This document shows, piece by piece, positions 34,015-41,836 of a DNA stretch of 64,000 bases. A program made the translations under genes and the position numbers. The notes below the pieces were generated by a model that saw only the letters and a list, made by a program, of their open reading frames with translations, searched no databases and was not told the origin of the DNA. This DNA comes from JAEZJZ01 sp050949055. GTDB taxonomy: Bacteria > Bacillota > UBA994 > UBA5500. Numbering within the stretch: the stretch's first letter is position 1; each line of letters starts with the position of its first letter. The stretch spans positions 186,001-250,000 of the forward strand of contig JBMNFA010000001.1 of NCBI GenBank assembly GCA_050949055.1. The letters are read 5' to 3'.

Positions 34015-35019
34015 TCAGTTGAACAACTGACGCAGATTGGGACCATAGGGAGGATAGATCACGCCCTGCTCGGTGATCAAGGCGGTGACCAGGCGGTGTG
34101 GGGTAACGTCAAAGGCAGGATTCCACACCTGCACTCCGATGGGAGCCAGTGGGAGATCCCGGAAATTTGCCACCTCCGTGCTGGACCGCTCCTCGATAGG
34201 AATCTGGTCGCCAGTCTCCAAACTGAGGTCCATAGTGGACAACGGGCAGGCCACATAGAAAGGCAGGCCATGCTCTTTAGCCAACACGGCCAGGGTATAG
34301 GTACCGATCTTGTTGGCCACATCACCGTTCGCGGTCACTCGGTCGGCCCCAACCACCACTAGATCGACCTTCCCTTGGGCCATGAGAAACCCGGCCATGC
34401 TATCGGTGATCAGCGTCACCGGAATATTGTCCTGCATTAGCTCAAAAGCGGTGAGGCGACTGCCCTGCAGATAGGGCCTAGTCTCACCCGCATACACCTG
34501 CACTTGCTTACCCGCTTCTGTGGCCGCGCGGATCACCCCCAGAGCAGTTCCATACCCGACGGTGGCCAATGCACCAGCATTGCAGTGAGTGAGGACCCCC
34601 GCTTTGTCGGGAACCAACTTTGCCCCATGTCGGCCAATTGCCCGATTGATGGCCACGTCTTCTGCCGCCAGTCGGTCTGCTTCCTGATTTAGCAGCCTTA
34701 CCAGCCCGGCTTCAGGAGCATCAGCCGCTATCTGCAACATCCGCTCAATCGCCCAGCGCAAATTCACCGCGGTGGGCCGGGTCGCTAACAGTGCGTCAGC
34801 GGCTGCTTTCAGACCTTGCGCACCCAGTGACTGTGCGGCCAACACCAGTCCGTAGGCGGCAGATACTCCGATGGCGGGAGCACCTCTGACAGTCATGTTG
34901 CGGATGGCATCTGCCACCTGCTGGTAGTCTTGACACTCCACGTAAGTGATCTCATGGGGCAGCTTAGTCTGGTCCAGTAGGCGCAAGCTGGTTCCTGTCC
35001 ATTGTAGCGCGTTCATCAT
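34015..35019 (-). CDS. mtnA: S-methyl-5-thioribose-1-phosphate isomerase
   Basis: Encodes 334 residues from ATG 35019, directly after GGGAAGGTGAAG; the longer frame to 35073 is not supported. MtnA converts methylthioribose-1-phosphate to methylthioribulose-1-phosphate in methionine salvage. Motifs of the family are clear: MTVRGAPAIGVSAAYGL, the catalytic Cys in VLTHCNAGALATVGYG, and the catalytic Asp in VVGADRVTANGDVANKIGTY. No other methionine salvage gene is near; related aldose-phosphate isomerases share this fold, so a ribose-phosphate role is possible. SpeD, whose pathway yields methylthioadenosine, is 6 kb away. Confidence 0.92.
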   Translation of the reverse strand: MMNALQWTGTSLRLLDQTKLPHEITYVECQDYQQVADAIRNMTVRGAPAIGVSAAYGLVLAAQSLGAQGLKAAADALLATRPTAVNLRWAIERMLQIAADAPEAGLVRLLNQEADRLAAEDVAINRAIGRHGAKLVPDKAGVLTHCNAGALATVGYGTALGVIRAATEAGKQVQVYAGETRPYLQGSRLTAFELMQDNIPVTLITDSMAGFLMAQGKVDLVVVGADRVTANGDVANKIGTYTLAVLAKEHGLPFYVACPLSTMDLSLETGDQIPIEERSSTEVANFRDLPLAPIGVQVWNPAFDVTPHRLVTALITEQGVIYPPYGPNLRQLFN

Positions 35020-35097
35020 CTTCACCTTCCCAGCGGTAGTCTGTGCTGTCTCTAACAGACGAGAATGCTTCACCCTCTTCTTATTCTTCCTGGCTGG

Positions 35098-35988
35098 TCA
35101 TACTTCCTGCACATGGTCCAGTGTCTGCGCTGCTGTCAGTACAGGGCTGAACAGGTCGCCCATACTTTGCAGGCGCTGCAGCGCCGTATGAATGGTGAAA
35201 TCACTCGCCCTCACCCGCCCCTCCGCTACCTCATCCCAAGTGATCGGCATAGAGACAGTAGCCCCTGGCTGCGGACGCACGCCGTAGACGGTGGCCAATG
35301 TCTTGCCGCGGGCATTTTGCAGACAATCAAGATAGAGCTTCCCCTCCCGCTTGGCAATTCTCCGCTCCAAAGTGGTGATTCCGGGCAGCGCCGCTTGGAC
35401 AGCCTGGGCTACCATCAGGGCAAAATCGCGGGCAGCCTCGTAACTGTAGATCGGTACGATCGGAACGAAAATCTGCAAACCACTGGCTCCGGACAGCTTG
35501 GGCCAGCCCCGCAGATGCCAATGCTGCAACGCCTGTCGGATCAACATCGCAGTCTGGCAGATGTCCTGCCAACTGGCCCGTTCCATCGGGTCCAAATCGA
35601 AGACCACAAAATCGGGGTTATCGACATGTTGTATTCGGGACAGGAAGGGATGGATCTCGAAACCGCCAGAATTGATCACCCAGACCAGAGCCGCCAAATC
35701 ATCCACCAGCAGGTAATTGATGGTCCTCTTCTCCGACGCCAGGGGATAGACCCTGAGCCAATCGGGAGCGTAAGCTGGTACGTTCTTCTGATAAAACGAA
35801 TTTCCGTCCGGTCCATCGGGATAACGGGTTAGAACCAAAGGGCGGTCACGGAGATGCGGCAGCAGCCAAGGCGCAACCGCGATGTAGTAATTGATCACGT
35901 CGCCCTTACGGATAGTCTCCTGGGGCCACCAGAGCTTATCCAAATTGCTCACCTTCACCCGGCGGCCCCCGATATCCAGCACAGTCAT
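35098..35988 (-). CDS. ligD-pol: LigD-type polymerase/primase (NHEJ)
   Basis: Encodes 296 residues from ATG 35988, one base after the ligase stop (AGGGGG RBS). It is a stand-alone archaeo-eukaryotic primase-type polymerase domain as in LigD: VKVSNLDKLWWPQETIRKGDVINYY, PLVLTRYPDGPDGNSFYQKN, VFDLDPMERASW (metal-binding DLD), and LSGASGLQIFVPI with ARDFAL. It fills and extends ends during non-homologous end joining. In many bacteria this domain is fused to the ligase; here it is separate but in the same operon as Ku and the ligase. Confidence 0.93.
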   Translation of the reverse strand: MTVLDIGGRRVKVSNLDKLWWPQETIRKGDVINYYIAVAPWLLPHLRDRPLVLTRYPDGPDGNSFYQKNVPAYAPDWLRVYPLASEKRTINYLLVDDLAALVWVINSGGFEIHPFLSRIQHVDNPDFVVFDLDPMERASWQDICQTAMLIRQALQHWHLRGWPKLSGASGLQIFVPIVPIYSYEAARDFALMVAQAVQAALPGITTLERRIAKREGKLYLDCLQNARGKTLATVYGVRPQPGATVSMPITWDEVAEGRVRASDFTIHTALQRLQSMGDLFSPVLTAAQTLDHVQEV

Positions 35989-35989
35989 C

Positions 35990-36949
35990 TTATACCCCCT
36001 GACCGGCGATGCTGCAATCAACATCGGCCGCAGCTTGAAATCGAACCACCACTGGAGCGCGCAGCTTCAGTTCCGGTGTCCACTCCATAAAGCGCACCCG
36101 AACAGCGAGTACCGGTTGGAGCCAGTGCACCTGCCTATTCCTGGCCTGAGGCGGACTGGAGAACGGAGGAACATCGATGCTGGCTGCAGCAAGGAACTGC
36201 CCCAGTCCTTGCCAATCGGCCTGACTGAGGCCACTGCCTGCCGCCCCCACGTAGATCAGCTGGCCATCTTCAGCCCATAAACCAAGCAGCAGGGCCGACA
36301 ACTGGCCCTGCCTCTTGGTGTAGCCTCCGACGACGCAGTTGGCCTCGCGGAACGACTTAATCTTTCTCCAATCATCCGAACCCTTGCCAGGCCGGTATTT
36401 GCTGGTTCGCTGTTTAGCGACAATTCCCTCCAAGCCCTCCCGCTCGACAGCAGCAAACAGCTGCTTGCCTGAGGCAAAGCTTTCCACCAATTGCAGCTGG
36501 GGTTGTCCCTGAGGCAAAACGTCCTCTAGCAGCCGCTGCCTCTCAGCGAGAGGCAGACCCCTGATGTCTTCGCCCCGATGGTAGAGCAGATCAAAAACGC
36601 AGTAGGTGGCGGGGAACTGCCTTTTTTTGGCTCTGATCACGGCTGGACGCCTGGCCAAGTCCCGCTGCAGCACAGCATGGAAGCTGGGCCGCCCATTCTG
36701 CAATACCACCACTTCACCGTCCACCACTGAGCCCAACGGCAAGCCGGCGGCCAGAGATGCCAGTTCCGGGTATTGCCCGGTGCGCTCATTCCCCTTGCGA
36801 TTGATCAGTCTTGAGCCTGCCTCGTTCCGCACAGCCAGCATGCGCACACCGTCCCACTTCACTTGGTACAACCAGTCTGGAGCGTCAAAAGGCTTTGCCC
36901 ACGGCACCGGCTCCATCGGGGTGAGGTCGAACTGCGTCATCTCAGTCAT
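35990..36949 (-). CDS. ligD: ATP-dependent DNA ligase, LigD ligase domain
   Basis: Encodes 319 residues from ATG 36949, overlapping the Ku stop by eight bases. Adenylation Lys31 is in motif I YQVKWDGVR; further nucleotidyltransferase motifs are NRKGNERTGQYPELA, VVDGEVVVL, EGIVAKQRTSKYRPG and WRKIKSF, followed by an OB-fold domain ending in RAPVVVRFQ. It seals DNA ends held by Ku. The nuclease (PE) domain seen in Pseudomonas and mycobacterial LigD is absent. Confidence 0.95.
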   Translation of the reverse strand: MTEMTQFDLTPMEPVPWAKPFDAPDWLYQVKWDGVRMLAVRNEAGSRLINRKGNERTGQYPELASLAAGLPLGSVVDGEVVVLQNGRPSFHAVLQRDLARRPAVIRAKKRQFPATYCVFDLLYHRGEDIRGLPLAERQRLLEDVLPQGQPQLQLVESFASGKQLFAAVEREGLEGIVAKQRTSKYRPGKGSDDWRKIKSFREANCVVGGYTKRQGQLSALLLGLWAEDGQLIYVGAAGSGLSQADWQGLGQFLAAASIDVPPFSSPPQARNRQVHWLQPVLAVRVRFMEWTPELKLRAPVVVRFQAAADVDCSIAGQGV

Positions 36950-37748
36950 TCCCGGTGGGTCTGGCTTGCTTCTCTTCCCGGTTCTTTTCCACCATTTCCA
37001 GACTGGCTTTCAGCGCCTCCATCAGATCCACCACTTTGTTCTGTCGCGGCGCATCGGGGATAGCCACGGCTGCTCCCGCTACACGAGCCTCCACCAACTG
37101 CAACAACTCTTCCCGATAGTCGTCCTTGTACTTGCTGGCATCAAACGGCTGAGTCAATGAGTCGATCAACTGAGTTGCCATCAACAACTCCTTCTCATGC
37201 AGCTGCACCGGTTGATCCGGCCGCAGCTCGCTGGTAGCCCTGATTTCATCCGGGTAAAACATCATGGATAGGGACAGGCAGTCGGGCAACACCCTGACAG
37301 CTGCCAGACGCTGTTTGTCCCGCAACACTATTCTGGCGATGGCGATCTTGTTGGTCTGCTCCATAGCCCGCCTGAGCAGCCAATATGCCTTCTGACCGGT
37401 CTCGCCGGGAGCCAAATAATAGGTCTTATGATAGTAGATCGGGTCTATCTCGGGCAGATTGACAAAGTCCTCAATTTCTATGGCCCTGGTTTGAGACACC
37501 GCCAGCGCCTGCAAATCCTCTTCGGTGATGATCACAAACTGGCCCCGTTCGTATTCGAAACCCTTAACCAATTCTTCATTGGCAACTTCGCGCTCACAAT
37601 TGGGACAAAACTTTCTGTATTGAATTGGCGTGTTGCATTCTTTGTGCAGCGTGCGAAAGCGTACATCCTTATCCTCGGTGGCCGCAAACATCTTTACGGG
37701 TACATTCACTAAGCCAAAGCTGATCGAACCATTCCATAGGCTGCGCAC
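36942..37748 (-). CDS. ku: Ku protein, non-homologous end joining
   Basis: Encodes 268 residues from GTG 37748, seven bases after GGAGGTGG; this start gives the normal Ku N-terminus RSLWNGSISFGLVNVPVKMF. Bacterial Ku homodimers ring broken DNA ends, protect them and recruit LigD. Other family blocks: LHKECNTPIQYRKFCPNCEREV, YERGQFVIITEEDLQAL, EIEDFVNLPEIDPIYYHKTYYL, and ATQLIDSLTQPFDASKYKDDYREEL. A C-terminal basic tail (KNREEKQARPTGND) is short. The RBS is embedded in a terminator-like hairpin immediately upstream. First gene of the ku-ligD-ligDpol-mtnA run. Confidence 0.96.
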   Translation of the reverse strand: MRSLWNGSISFGLVNVPVKMFAATEDKDVRFRTLHKECNTPIQYRKFCPNCEREVANEELVKGFEYERGQFVIITEEDLQALAVSQTRAIEIEDFVNLPEIDPIYYHKTYYLAPGETGQKAYWLLRRAMEQTNKIAIARIVLRDKQRLAAVRVLPDCLSLSMMFYPDEIRATSELRPDQPVQLHEKELLMATQLIDSLTQPFDASKYKDDYREELLQLVEARVAGAAVAIPDAPRQNKVVDLMEALKASLEMVEKNREEKQARPTGND

Positions 37749-37784
37749 AAAAAACCACCTCCGGTTTAGGCTAACCGGAGGTGG
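37749..37784 (-). terminator. Intrinsic terminator overlapping the Ku ribosome binding site
   Basis: On the minus strand a 12-base perfect stem (complement of 37773-37784 with 37755-37766) with a six-base loop is followed by six T (37754-37749) and immediately by the Ku GTG at 37748. The 3' arm of the stem contains the GGAGGTGG that serves as the Ku RBS. The element can stop transcription from the gene at 37837 and can also hide the Ku RBS when transcribed. Confidence 0.88.
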
Positions 37785-37836
37785 CAGCAATTAACCAAGC
37801 TGATATTTGCTACGCCCGCAACACTTCAAGGTGATG

Positions 37837-38634
37837 CTAGTGGTTACGCGCGCAGGGCTCGGGACACTCAGCGCACGCTCGCTTCTGAACAGTGAAACTC
37901 CGTTCCCGCTTCAACTGGCTCACCAGCAGATCCACCTGGGACAAGGTCGACTGCTCTCCCTGCACTGCTAACGTAATCGCTCCTTCAGAACCGGCCACTC
38001 CGCCGGCGGCGACCACTGTAGCCCCAACGTCAAACAGCAGCTGCAGCGCGTCCACTTCGGTGACTACTTCGCCGGTGCTGACCACGTAGAGGCCGCAGGG
38101 CATCCCCCATTGGCCGGACATCTTTCCCTGCCCCATCGCCATGGCAGCAGCGGGCACGTCGGGAATCAACTTCTCCAAACCAACAGGAATGACGAGGTGG
38201 GCACCTACCGCCGCCAGCAGGCCCATCGCTTGACCGATGGTTCCACCCTGCTTCCCTCCCAGCAGTATGCCCGCGTTGCCTTGCAGGTCCAAAGCATTGG
38301 CTCCTTTGATGAACACATCCTCGGCTGTGAACTCGGACAGCACTTCTAGCCACGGCTTGTCGCTTTGTTGTCCCTGCACAAAACAAACTGGCGACTGCCT
38401 GGTGGCTGGATCGGTCAAACAGAGGACTCCAGATGTGATCACCCCAGCGGTGAAAGTCCCCTTATCCACCGGCCGACCAGTCAATTCTTCCAATATGTAG
38501 GCATTGGTGGTGCCTAAAGAGACGATCAATCTGCCACCTTGCAGTGCCCTTTGCACCGCCGGCATGGCCGCCACCGCTTTTGCCAGCAATCGTCTACTTT
38601 CTATAGGGGTCAGAGTGATGACGATGGTATTCAC
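37837..38634 (-). CDS. Conserved protein of ISOCOT-like fold, function unknown
   Basis: Encodes 265 residues from GTG 38634 with GGAAGGAACAATATC upstream. The segment RLIVSLGTTNAYILEELTG followed by FIKGANALDLQGNAGILLGG and GAHLVIPVGLEKLIPD resembles the NagB/RpiA/LUD (ISOCOT) superfamily. The C-terminal end carries a Cys cluster (RACAECPEPCARNH) that could bind metal. No enzymatic role is known. It begins inside the zinc-ribbon gene (41-base overlap) and is followed by the Ku terminator hairpin. Confidence 0.6.
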   Translation of the reverse strand: MNTIVITLTPIESRRLLAKAVAAMPAVQRALQGGRLIVSLGTTNAYILEELTGRPVDKGTFTAGVITSGVLCLTDPATRQSPVCFVQGQQSDKPWLEVLSEFTAEDVFIKGANALDLQGNAGILLGGKQGGTIGQAMGLLAAVGAHLVIPVGLEKLIPDVPAAAMAMGQGKMSGQWGMPCGLYVVSTGEVVTEVDALQLLFDVGATVVAAGGVAGSEGAITLAVQGEQSTLSQVDLLVSQLKRERSFTVQKRACAECPEPCARNH

Positions 38635-38800
38635 GATATTGTTCCTTCCGCTCCTCTCGCCTGTCCTCTGGCAGCCCGATGTCGATCACTGCGGATCCTA
38701 GCAAGCTGAGAGGCTCGGCCAAAGTCTTGAGAGTGACTCCGCAATCCTGACAGAGCGTTACCCCATCAACATTGCGGGCACCGCAATATGGGCAAACCAT
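38594..38800 (-). CDS. Small zinc-ribbon protein
   Basis: Encodes 68 residues from ATG 38800, after GGAAAGGAGAGAACGCT. The zinc ribbon has two CxxC pairs, VCPYCGARN and TLCQDCG, followed by a hydrophobic turn (LSLLGSAVIDIG) and a highly charged tail (EDRREERKEQYREYHRHHSD). Such proteins often act as small regulatory or assembly partners. Its 3' end overlaps the next gene by 41 bases, so the two are translationally linked. Confidence 0.75.
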   Translation of the reverse strand: MVCPYCGARNVDGVTLCQDCGVTLKTLAEPLSLLGSAVIDIGLPEDRREERKEQYREYHRHHSDPYRK

Positions 38801-38913
38801 AGCGTTCTCTCCTTTCCAGTTTAGCACAACCTGTGGACTTGCGCCTGCCAAACAGGTTTGCCTATAGTCTGAAAGGAAATGCGCCCGGATATGCCCATCC
38901 TCCAAGCTAAGTA

Positions 38914-39552
38914 TTAGGCAGATACACCAATTTTCTCTCCGATCTTTCGCTTCACCCGACACAAAGCGTTGTCGACAGCCTTGGACGTGGTATCGAGCAA
39001 CAAGGCAATCTCTCGGTATGAACGCTCTCTCAAGTAAAGCAGAAAGACCTTGTACTCAAAATCGCTGAGCATAGCTCGCAGGCTGCTGTGCACACTGCTT
39101 AGTTCCTCCCTGACCAGAAACACCTCGGCTGGGTCGGTCACTTGGTCGTCGGGCAGGATATCTATCAACTGCCGGTCTGTTCCGTCGGTATACACCGGCT
39201 TGTCCAACGACAAATAGTAGTTGAGCGGGGCATGCTTCTGCCGGGAAGCAGCTTTCACCGCAGTGATTACCTGCCTGGTAATGCACATCTCTGCAAACGG
39301 GCGGAAGCTAGCTCCTTTGTTAGGGCAAAAATCTCGGATAGCCTTATGTAACCCAATCAGACCCTCTTGAGTGATGTCATCTCGATCGGCACCAGCAATA
39401 AAGTAGGATTTGGCTTTGCTGAGAATGATGGAGCGATATTTAGCAAACAATTGCTCCGCAGCATATTGTTCGCCTTGCTGCGCCATCTCAACCAGCTGTT
39501 CATCAGAATACCCTTCAAAAAGGACGTCCGGCAGCTGCGTTAAATAAGGCAT
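38914..39552 (-). CDS. sigH: RNA polymerase sporulation sigma factor SigH
   Basis: Encodes 212 residues from ATG 39552. SigH starts the sporulation programme in Bacillota by switching on spo0A, spoIIA and other early genes. Region 2 is in LFAKYRSIILSKAKSYFIAG, DDITQEGLIGLHKAIRDF and FRPFAEMCITRQVITAVKAASRQKH, and region 4 in ALLDTTSKAVDNALCRVKRKI, preceded by YKVFLLYLRERSYREIA. The length and the PLNYYLSLDKPV linker are typical of SigH. A sigma-A-type promoter lies about 80 bases upstream. Confidence 0.94.
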   Translation of the reverse strand: MPYLTQLPDVLFEGYSDEQLVEMAQQGEQYAAEQLFAKYRSIILSKAKSYFIAGADRDDITQEGLIGLHKAIRDFCPNKGASFRPFAEMCITRQVITAVKAASRQKHAPLNYYLSLDKPVYTDGTDRQLIDILPDDQVTDPAEVFLVREELSSVHSSLRAMLSDFEYKVFLLYLRERSYREIALLLDTTSKAVDNALCRVKRKIGEKIGVSA

Positions 39553-39631
39553 CTAAGATAGACCTCCAATCATATCCAGTTGTCTGTTAATTTATGAGTA
39601 ATTTACCCAGAAGATGTTCCGCTCAAATCAA

Positions 39632-39661
39632 ACTATAGCGAATCGGGCTCCTTTCTGTCAA
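39632..39661 (-). promoter_or_regulatory. Promoter of sigH
   Basis: On the minus strand TTGACA (complement of 39656-39661) and TATAGT (complement of 39632-39637) with an 18-base spacer, a near-consensus sigma-A promoter; predicted start near 39625, about 70 bases before the sigH ATG. Confidence 0.75.
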
Positions 39662-39861
39662 TCGAATTAGCAGAAAATTATACACTATTCATAGACATGA
39701 TCCGACAACATCTTCAACGCCCAATTCACCACGCTGGATGGAAATTGCTGAACCATTGCTATAAATCCTGTTGCTGCCATTGCCACCAGCAAGATTACGG
39801 GCTATAATAAGGGCTTGATACGCAACCAAGTTGGCCGCAATTCTGCACGGTTTTTCGCACC

Positions 39862-39890
39862 TTGACTCGCGCTCAGACATCATGTATACT
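39862..39890 (+). promoter_or_regulatory. Promoter of the tRNA array
   Basis: TTGACT at 39862-39867, 17-base spacer, TATACT at 39885-39890; predicted start near 39897, about nine bases before tRNA-Pro. Confidence 0.82.
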
Positions 39891-39905
39891 GTAAAATGTT
39901 CGTCA

Positions 39906-39983
39906 CGGGGTGTAGCGCAGTTTGGTCAGCGCGCCTGCCTTGGGAGCAGGAGGCCGGGGGTTCAAATCCCTTCGCCCCGACCA
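39906..39983 (+). tRNA. trnP: tRNA-Pro (anticodon TGG)
   Basis: 78 bases; acceptor CGGGGTG with CGCCCCG, anticodon arm CCTGC-CTTGGGA-GCAGG giving TGG, T-arm GGGTTCAAATC, encoded CCA. First of seven tRNAs. Confidence 0.97.
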
Positions 39984-39987
39984 CCGT

Positions 39988-40062
39988 GGCCCCATAGTGA
40001 AGCGGTTAACACACCAGCCTTTCACGCTGGCGACGCGGGTTCGAATCCCGCTGGGGTCACCA
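39988..40062 (+). tRNA. trnE: tRNA-Glu (anticodon TTC)
   Basis: 75 bases; acceptor GGCCCCA with TGGGGTC, anticodon arm CCAGC-CTTTCAC-GCTGG giving TTC, encoded CCA. Four bases after tRNA-Pro. Confidence 0.97.
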
Positions 40063-40074
40063 ATTTGATAATCT

Positions 40075-40150
40075 GCCGGCGTAGCTCAATTGGCAGAGCA
40101 ACTGACTTGTAATCAGTAGGTTGCGGGTTCGAGTCCCATCGCCGGCTCCA
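40075..40150 (+). tRNA. trnT: tRNA-Thr (anticodon TGT)
   Basis: 76 bases; acceptor GCCGGCG with CGCCGGC, anticodon loop CTTGTAA giving TGT, discriminator T and encoded CCA. Confidence 0.97.
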
Positions 40151-40161
40151 TAAAAACTCTT

Positions 40162-40247
40162 GGAGGAGTTCCCGAGCTGGCCAAAGGGGGCAGACTGTAA
40201 ATCTGCTGGCATTGCCTTCACTGGTTCGAATCCAGTCTCCTCCACCA
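40162..40247 (+). tRNA. trnY: tRNA-Tyr (anticodon GTA)
   Basis: 86 bases with the long variable arm of bacterial tRNA-Tyr; acceptor GGAGGAG with CTCCTCC, anticodon loop CTGTAAA giving GTA, encoded CCA. Confidence 0.97.
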
Positions 40248-40257
40248 GTTTTTCCGC

Positions 40258-40333
40258 TGGGGCGTAGCCAAGTGGGTAAGGCACGGGACTTTGACTCCCG
40301 CATGCGTTGGTTCGAGTCCAGCCGCCCCAGCCA
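40258..40333 (+). tRNA. trnQ: tRNA-Gln (anticodon TTG)
   Basis: 76 bases; acceptor TGGGGCG with CGCCCCA, anticodon arm CGGGA-CTTTGAC-TCCCG giving TTG, discriminator G and encoded CCA. Confidence 0.97.
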
Positions 40334-40378
40334 CTTTCCATTTCTAACTTCCAACTTCCAATGTCCAATTTCTAGTAT

Positions 40379-40453
40379 GGGCCATTAGCTCAGTGGTAGA
40401 GCACCCGCCTTTTAAGCGGGGTGTCGTTGGTTCGAGTCCAACATGGCCCACCA
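40379..40453 (+). tRNA. trnK: tRNA-Lys (anticodon TTT)
   Basis: 75 bases; acceptor GGGCCAT with ATGGCCC, anticodon arm CCCGC-CTTTTAA-GCGGG giving TTT, encoded CCA. The spacer before it is a pyrimidine-rich low-complexity run. Confidence 0.97.
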
Positions 40454-40531
40454 ATTGTGTTCTGAGTAGTGAGAAATGAGATGTGAGAATCTGTTTCCCA
40501 CTTCCCACCTCTCACTTCCCACTTCCCCTTC

Positions 40532-40616
40532 GCGAGGGTGGCGGAACTGGCAGACGCGCTAGACTTAGGATCTAGTACCGCAAGGTGTATGGGTTCAAGT
40601 CCCTTCCCTCGCACCA
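40532..40616 (+). tRNA. trnL: tRNA-Leu (anticodon TAG)
   Basis: 85 bases with long variable arm; acceptor GCGAGGG with CCCTCGC, anticodon arm CTAGA-CTTAGGA-TCTAG giving TAG, encoded CCA. Last tRNA of the array. Confidence 0.97.
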
Positions 40617-40630
40617 CTTTAAACGACCAA

Positions 40631-40657
40631 AGAGGTTCCTGACGGAACCTCTTTTTT
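40631..40657 (+). terminator. Intrinsic terminator of the tRNA array
   Basis: Stem AGAGGTTCC/GGAACCTCT at 40631-40639 and 40644-40652 with a TGAC loop, followed by a T-run to 40657. Confidence 0.92.
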
Positions 40658-40726
40658 GTGCGCAGTTTTGTCGACAATGCTCACAGTCGGTCGAACAGAA
40701 AGCTTGTTTTTCTACTAACTTCGCGC

Positions 40727-41152
40727 TTACTGCTGGTGAATGATGTCCTCTGGCTGGAAGAACAACGCCAGCTCCCTTTCCGCTGCTTCTTTGCAGTCTG
40801 ATGCGTGGATGATGTTCTGGCCCACCTGCAAACCAAACTGACCCCGCAAACTGCCAGGAGTGGCCTGCAGCGGGTCTGTATCCCCGGCCAGGCTGCGTAC
40901 AGCAGCGATCGCCCTCGGTCCGGTTACCGCCAACGCCAGCAGGGGCCCTGAGGTGATGAAGCTGATCAGCTCGGGAAAGAATGGCCGCTCAGCGTGCTCG
41001 CGATAGTGCTCCCTAGCCATACCCTCATCCATCAACAACAGCCGCGCTGCGCTCAGGGACAACCCTTTATCCTCCAACCGCGCAATGATGCGCCCGACCA
41101 AACCCCGCCGAACAGCATCCGGCTTGATCAGCACCAGCGTCGTTTCCTTCAT
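40727..41152 (-). CDS. ndk: Nucleoside diphosphate kinase
   Basis: Encodes 141 residues from ATG 41152; the upstream open frame is not coding-like. NDK transfers the gamma phosphate between nucleoside triphosphates and diphosphates. Motifs: TLVLIKPDAVRRGLVGRII, the Asp/Arg loop near residues 85-105 (VRSLAGDTDPLQATPGSLRG), and the active-site His116 in NIIHASD. The C-terminal tail FFQPEDIIHQQ is normal. Faces the tRNA array tail to tail. Confidence 0.96.
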   Translation of the reverse strand: MKETTLVLIKPDAVRRGLVGRIIARLEDKGLSLSAARLLLMDEGMAREHYREHAERPFFPELISFITSGPLLALAVTGPRAIAAVRSLAGDTDPLQATPGSLRGQFGLQVGQNIIHASDCKEAAERELALFFQPEDIIHQQ

Positions 41153-41354
41153 ATAGATCATCCTTTCCTGGCAGCCCAAGACCCGAAATGATCCTGCTGG
41201 GCATATCTGATGCAGTGCACTTGGTATTTTTCCCCGTTTCTCGCTGACAATCCTGCCTCGTTGCTCCTTCACCGTTTCCGTGGGTCTGCTGGAGCGCGTC
41301 AGACAGAGCGGACCTCGACCGCGTCTTGCAGATCTGCTGATCCAAATGGGCATG

Positions 41355-41384
41355 AAAAAAGCAGCTAACCTGCGCTAGCTGCTT
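41355..41384 (-). terminator. Intrinsic terminator of speD
   Basis: Nine-base stem AAGCAGCTA/TAGCTGCTT (41359-41367 with 41376-41384) followed on the minus strand by six T, seven bases past the speD stop. Confidence 0.88.
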
Positions 41385-41390
41385 GCCTTA

Positions 41391-41765
41391 TCACAGATTG
41401 ACAACCTGCTTAGGAGGTTCAAGAATACCCCGATCAACCTCCGTGGCTGTCATATTTTGGGCTTCGAAATGCCTGGTGATGTAGTTGACCGCATCCCAGG
41501 GATCAACCCGGTCGCCGCAAGTGAAGACATCCAGTGCGGCATAGCCCAACTCAGGCCAAGTATGAATAGCTAGATGAGATTCAGAGATGACCACAACGCC
41601 ACTGACGCCCTGGGGACTAAATTTGTGGAACACCACTTCTCGGATCTCGGCACCCGCTTCCAACGCGGCATTGACCAGAACTTCTTCAATCTTCTTGACA
41701 TCGTTCAAGATGTCAGCAGGGCATCCGTAGACCTCAGCCAGGATATGACGGCCCAGTTGATTCAA
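41391..41765 (-). CDS. speD: S-adenosylmethionine decarboxylase proenzyme
   Basis: Encodes 124 residues from TTG 41765, after AAAAGGAGGAAAGATAC. SpeD makes decarboxylated AdoMet for spermidine synthesis. The proenzyme cuts itself at Ser63 (ISES-HLAIHTWPE) to form the pyruvoyl cofactor; His68 and Cys83 (DVFTCGD), the processing and catalytic residues of the short bacterial class, are also present. Length matches that class. No spermidine synthase is nearby. A sigma-A promoter and a terminator bound it as a single gene. Confidence 0.96.
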   Translation of the reverse strand: MNQLGRHILAEVYGCPADILNDVKKIEEVLVNAALEAGAEIREVVFHKFSPQGVSGVVVISESHLAIHTWPELGYAALDVFTCGDRVDPWDAVNYITRHFEAQNMTATEVDRGILEPPKQVVNL

Positions 41766-41808
41766 GTATCTTTCCTCCTTTTCCCAGATTGGCAGACGAA
41801 CCAATAAG

Positions 41809-41836
41809 ATTGTAGCAGATTCCACAGGAAAGTCAA
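41809..41836 (-). promoter_or_regulatory. Promoter of speD
   Basis: On the minus strand TTGACT (complement of 41831-41836) and TACAAT (complement of 41809-41814) with a 16-base spacer; predicted start near 41802, about 37 bases before the TTG start. Confidence 0.75.

Noticed and set aside
36863..37160. Plus-strand frames antisense to Ku and ligase
   Set aside because: They are shadows of the strongly conserved minus-strand genes.
40022..40368. Minus-strand frames across the tRNA array (LDSNQRMRESK-like)
   Set aside because: Such frames are the well-known false proteins produced by tRNA sequence read backwards.
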